From Methanocorpusculum sp. (GTDB taxonomy: Archaea > Halobacteriota > Methanomicrobia > Methanomicrobiales > Methanocorpusculaceae): a stretch of 16,055 bases of DNA. Each line of letters begins with the position of its first letter. Within the stretch, counting starts at the first letter, position 1. Below, one piece after another: positions 12,740 to 16,055 of this stretch. The stretch spans positions 1 to 16,055 of the forward strand of contig DALTYF010000002.1 of the NCBI GenBank assembly GCA_029986195.1. The letters run 5' to 3'. The translations under genes were made by a program, and so were the position numbers. The notes under the pieces are model-generated. The model saw nothing but the letters and a program-made list of their open reading frames with translations, made no database searches and had not been told where the DNA came from.

Positions 12740-14062
12740 TCACCTCAGGAAGTCAATCTCAAACTTGGATTTCTGGACCTGACTCGATTGTGGTGCCGTA
12801 TATGTTTGCTCCTGCTTACCATAAATCTGTGGGGACTGAACTCCGGTTACAATGAGCATAGTACGCATGCGGCCTTCCATCTCCGGGTCAACCTGTACTC
12901 CCCAGATGATCCGTGCTCCGGGATCGATGCGCTGGTACACTTCCTGCACAACACCCTCGGCCTCAAACATGGTCATGTCCGGGCCGCCGATAACGTTGAT
13001 GAGTGCGGCGGTTGCGCCGGTGATGTCCACGTCAAGCAGCGGCGAGCGCAGGGCTTTCTTGATGGAGTCGGTTGCTTTGTCTTCGCTGTCGGACTCGCCC
13101 ATACCGATCATGGCGATGCCGCCCTGTTCCATGACGGTGCGGACATCGGCAAAGTCAAGGTTGACGAGCCCCGGAAGGGTGATCAGTTCGGTGATGCCTT
13201 TTACGGCACGCATGAGGACTTCGTCGGCGACTTTGAATGCCTGAGAGAGCGGCAGACGCGGGACGACCTCAAGAATGCGGTCGTTCGGGATGACGATGAC
13301 GGTATCCGCAACTTCACGGAGCCGCTCAAGACCGATCTCGGCGTTTTCCATACGGGTCGCGCTCTCGCTCGTGAACGGAAGGGTGACGATTGCAATGGTC
13401 AGCGCACCGACTTCCTTGGCAATCTTTGCGACAATCGGTGCACTGCCGGTACCGGTTCCGCCACCGAGACCTGCGGTGACAAAGACCATGTTTGAACCGT
13501 TGATGGACTGACGGATAACATCCTCACTCTCAAGTGCGGCTTCCTCGCCGCGCTGCGGCATTGCGCCGGCACCAAGTCCTTTTGTTGTCTGGCGTCCGAT
13601 CAGAATGCGTTTTCCGACACGACCGCGTAGCATCGAGAGGTGCTGGGCATCGGTATTCAGTGCGTAAATCTCCGCACCCTCAACACCTTCTTCGAAGATG
13701 CGGGCAACGGTGTTGGATCCGCCGCCGCCACAGCCGACAACGGTGATCTTCGTCTTCAGAGACTCAAGAATGTCATCAAACTCGTCATCGTCGTCGGTGT
13801 GATTTGCTGCCGGCGGCGTGTACTTGTACTGGCTGGAAAAGTCAAAGTCCTGCTTGGGAGCTGCCGGTTCAATGGTTGGTCTCGGAGTCGGAACGGGTGC
13901 TGCCCGAGCCGGTTCGGGTGCGGGTTCTGCGTATACCTGTTCTCTGCGGGGAGTGAGTTCGACCTCATCCTCTGCGTCATATATTGCGGAGACTGCGCTG
14001 TTGTCGCGTGCGGTTTCTTCAAACCGCTTGCGTGATAGTGCTTCTTCTACGATTGATCTCAT
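12740..14062 (-). CDS. ftsZ: Cell division protein FtsZ
   Basis: FtsZ is the tubulin-like GTPase of the division ring. Visible are [15 protein letters not shown] (108-122), ALNTDAQHL, the tubulin signature [13 protein letters not shown] (197-209) and the catalytic loop NLDFADV near 300. At 440 residues it is long because of about 100 residues ahead of the core: a conserved-looking [16 protein letters not shown] head, then a disordered acidic, Pro/Ala-rich linker ([23 protein letters not shown] at 90-97). The C-terminus ends in FEIDFLR, a short conserved tail that probably binds a membrane anchor such as SepF. Its ATG overlaps the dtdA stop by four bases, with GGAG eight bases upstream. Confidence 0.97.
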   Translation of the reverse strand: MRSIVEEALSRKRFEETARDNSAVSAIYDAEDEVELTPRREQVYAEPAPEPARAAPVPTPRPTIEPAAPKQDFDFSSQYKYTPPAANHTDDDDEFDDILESLKTKITVVGCGGGGSNTVARIFEEGVEGAEIYALNTDAQHLSMLRGRVGKRILIGRQTTKGLGAGAMPQRGEEAALESEDVIRQSINGSNMVFVTAGLGGGTGTGSAPIVAKIAKEVGALTIAIVTLPFTSESATRMENAEIGLERLREVADTVIVIPNDRILEVVPRLPLSQAFKVADEVLMRAVKGITELITLPGLVNLDFADVRTVMEQGGIAMIGMGESDSEDKATDSIKKALRSPLLDVDITGATAALINVIGGPDMTMFEAEGVVQEVYQRIDPGARIIWGVQVDPEMEGRMRTMLIVTGVQSPQIYGKQEQTYTAPQSSQVQKSKFEIDFLR

Positions 14063-15387
14063 GAGTAATTCTCCAATCCCGGGATATGGATGGTGGACTG
14101 AACCGTCTTTGTCACCATCTCCGGCGTGACCGTTCTGCCGTCCGGAAGTGTTACAGATTCTCCTGCAACGAGTTTTCCAAACAGCGGACCGGAGGGGACA
14201 CCTTGCGTGCGCGCGAGCCGGGCGTCAAACTGCCGGCGGGTTATGGTGATCTGATCACCTTCCACCGTGGTACCCTGTGTACGTGTTATTTGTTGGATTG
14301 ATAAAGCTATTAAATCACCTGCTATATCACGGCGGCGGGAGGCGGTTGTCAGCAGGACCGGAAGAACTTTTCCGCTTTTGCCGGTGATGTGAAACACGCC
14401 GCCAATCCGATCCAGTTCCGCAAACAGGATGTCTTCCCTGCCGCCGAATGCTTCGCTGAAAAAGTCCTCGGGAAGGATAACGGAGGCTGGTTCTCCCGCA
14501 CCGATTTCTCCGTGCGGGAACAGTTTGACGGCGGGATCGATCTCTTGCGCAAAGGAGAGGAAGTCAGTCCAGATTTTCCATGGCATGGTTCCAATCTTGT
14601 GCAGGTCGCCTTCCGTTACTTCGGGGATGCCGAGCTCTTTCAGCAGTCCTTCGATGTGGGCGGCTTCCGGTTTTGACATCGCTTTTTTGTCGACATGCGC
14701 GGCAATCGCGCCGCTTTTTTCGATCATCTGCAGGATCATGGCGGTGTCTGTACCGGCAATGTTGCGGGTGTGCATTATGTGTCCGAATGCCCCCCGGGTT
14801 TCGAGGGCAATGGCGGTCTGCCGGACAGCGTAGTGCGTTCCGCCAAATCCGATCAACGGAATGATCTCTTCTTCGGGGTCGGCCATGAGAACACTTTTTG
14901 CGGCAGCACGGACGGCGTCCGTGTTCCGCCATTCGGTTTCGGTGCTGCCCACTTCGACAAAGAAGTACGGGGCATGAATATTTGTCGGGCCGTGATGGGT
15001 GATTTCGTAGGAGACACGAAAGCCTTCCGGAGCGTACTTCTGATGGTTGCGAAGAACCGCACGCATCCATGCGGGCGCAGTAAGACCGAGTTCACTGGGA
15101 TTTCCGCCAAGGTCTGCGGTGGTGAAGTTTCCGGCAGGGTGGACGGTGAGAACGGGGACGGGATTGACGCTTGCGTGACGGGCGAGGAAGATGACAAGGT
15201 CGGTATCAGGGCTGGTGATCGCGTCGGTCGCGTTGATGATGCGGTCGTTCCATTTGCGGAAGGTTATGGTGTGTTTGGCAAGGAGCGGCCATCCCCCTTC
15301 CGGCGGGTTTCGGATGAGGTCGTCCATTGCGGCACGGAGGTTTGCTCCGGCGATATCGGTAGTGGAGTGGATTATATCGATCTTCAT
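14059..15387 (-). CDS. dtdA: Archaeal D-aminoacyl-tRNA deacylase (DTD2) with a C-terminal extension
   Basis: DtdA removes D-amino acids wrongly attached to tRNA. The archaeal (GEK1/DTD2) fold is recognised by LARHAS (69-73), EITHHGPT (128-135) and [12 protein letters not shown] (180-191), which form the zinc and active site, within residues 1 to about 270. The protein is 442 residues long; the last 170 form a second region. Near 392-425 this contains [15 protein letters not shown] followed by [10 protein letters not shown], very like a segment of RNase Z. Similar long forms are, as I recall, usual in Methanomicrobiales. It starts at ATG 15387, 125 bases from the upstream pseudogene, with no clear ribosome site, and overlaps ftsZ by four bases as first gene of the operon. 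Confidence 0.93.
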   Translation of the reverse strand: MKIDIIHSTTDIAGANLRAAMDDLIRNPPEGGWPLLAKHTITFRKWNDRIINATDAITSPDTDLVIFLARHASVNPVPVLTVHPAGNFTTADLGGNPSELGLTAPAWMRAVLRNHQKYAPEGFRVSYEITHHGPTNIHAPYFFVEVGSTETEWRNTDAVRAAAKSVLMADPEEEIIPLIGFGGTHYAVRQTAIALETRGAFGHIMHTRNIAGTDTAMILQMIEKSGAIAAHVDKKAMSKPEAAHIEGLLKELGIPEVTEGDLHKIGTMPWKIWTDFLSFAQEIDPAVKLFPHGEIGAGEPASVILPEDFFSEAFGGREDILFAELDRIGGVFHITGKSGKVLPVLLTTASRRRDIAGDLIALSIQQITRTQGTTVEGDQITITRRQFDARLARTQGVPSGPLFGKLVAGESVTLPDGRTVTPEMVTKTVQSTIHIPGLENYS

Positions 15388-15464
15388 GCTGGTAGAGTTT
15401 TTGGCGTCGGGAAAAGATGTGTGTTTTCTTTGGGGTATGCAGGATGGTGTGGACGGTCAGAAAG

Positions 15465-15508
15465 AAAAAAAACTCCATCTATCTTCCCCCCGTTTCTTTT
15501 TCAAAAAA
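15465..15508 (-). terminator. T-tract terminators between the DUF1624 pseudogene and dtdA
   Basis: Read on the minus strand, T6 (15508-15503) follows the pseudogene stop within five bases. A T8 run (15472-15465) lies farther on, before the dtdA leader. Confidence 0.5.
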
Positions 15509-15512
15509 GTAT

Positions 15513-16055
15513 TCAGAGATATCCGATGCCCGTGACCGCACTCACGACCCACAGTATCACAAATATTACCGGAATGTGCGCCAGATACACCGCAAGCGTC
15601 ACTTTGCCGTTGCCCATACGGGCAAAGAACTTCCCGATTTTTCCCGCATCCGGAAACCGGAAACGCGGATGCCGTTTGGATAGAAGATATCACCGAGCGC
15701 AATACCGATCAGCAGCACACCGAACCAGGGGAACAGCGGGAAGTAGTCCTGCGTTGTGTCCAGGAAGTCCGCGCCATGAATGCCCAGCGGATACAGCCAT
15801 TCAGGAGCGGTGATCTCCGGAATCACGAAGATACCAAGGAGGACGACAATGATGCCCGGAAGTATGTTCCACTTCCCGAACCGGAGGAACGGCAGGCACA
15901 GCAGCATTGAGACGCTGAGCATATGCAGGAAGCCGAACTTGACATACACGTCATTATGCAGGAGAAGTGCCGCCGCACCCCAGTCCAGGTGGCAATCGTA
16001 ATGCCGATTGCAACGACGAAGAGGAACAGGGCTTTTATGACGATGGAGCGGTAGT
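15513..16055 (-). pseudogene. DUF1624 (HGSNAT-like) membrane protein, frameshifted and cut by the window edge
   Basis: Three frames together read as one multi-TM protein. RSIVIKALFLFVVAIGITIATW at the window edge is followed, after a one-base loss near 15983-15988, by WGAAALLLHNDVYVKFGFLHMLSVSMLLCLPFLRF...TTQDYFPLFPWFGVLLIGIALGDIFYPNGI. A second shift between 15645 and 15670 leads to RFRFPDAGKIGKFFARMGNGKVTLAVYLAHIPVIFVILWVVSAVTGIGYL, ending at 15513. The DYFPLFPWFG segment and helix pattern match DUF1624, related to heparan-alpha-glucosaminide acetyltransferase membrane domains. The N-terminal part lies outside the window. Two frameshifts make it a probable pseudogene; sequencing error cannot be ruled out. 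Confidence 0.75.

Noticed and set aside
12599..13495. 298-residue plus-strand open frame
   Set aside because: It lies opposite ftsZ and secE, whose motifs are unambiguous.
14695..15813. 372-residue plus-strand open frame
   Set aside because: It is antisense to dtdA and the DUF1624 pseudogene and shows no domain features.
1..16055. CRISPR arrays, insertion sequences, rRNA genes
   Set aside because: No regularly spaced repeats, transposase-like proteins or rRNA segments were seen.

Overview
The window looks like a chromosomal segment of a methanogenic euryarchaeon, probably Methanomicrobiales and perhaps Methanocorpusculum (inferred from gene content and protein character). The evidence is the archaeal stalk proteins L12/P1, P0, L1 and L11, Spt5, archaeal SecE, FtsZ, DTD2-type D-aminoacyl-tRNA deacylase, the coenzyme F420 gene cofE, and the RNA-dependent cysteine enzyme SepCysS. 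TATA-like boxes, T-tract terminators, GGAGG/GGTGA ribosome binding sites and 4-base stop/start overlaps recur throughout.

Layout. (1) 1-1736: two tandem perfect 13-bp palindromes, tRNA-Cys(GCA), a structured spacer, a 59-residue protein likely to be a truncated SepCysE, and SepCysS, so the tRNA and the enzyme that makes cysteine on it sit side by side. (2) 1744-3657, minus strand: DUF2150 protein, Cys-rich hypothetical, cofE. (3) 3684-5764, plus strand: a LarE-like PP-loop sulfur transferase and ThiI, with one near-copy of the palindrome at the LarE-like start codon. (4) 5765-6342: a 578-bp convergent intergenic region with a promoter-like box, strong inverted repeats and terminators, possibly an ncRNA. 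(5) 6343-8831, minus strand: L11-L1-P0-L12 operon with two structured leaders. (6) 8856-11985: a secreted alkylsulfatase (plus) and an EamA transporter pseudogene (minus) lying between the L11 operon and spt5. (7) 12010-15387, minus strand: dtdA-ftsZ-secE-spt5, overlapping or nearly so. (8) 15513-16055: frameshifted, partial DUF1624 membrane protein gene.

The most interesting theme is sulfur. RNA-dependent cysteine formation, LarE-like sulfur transfer and tRNA thiolation (ThiI) lie within 6 kb. Both plus-strand promoters share the dyad TTCACA-N-TGTGAA just downstream of a TATA-like box, which suggests a common repressor, perhaps sulfur-responsive. The DNA pattern is directly visible; the regulator and its signal are inference.
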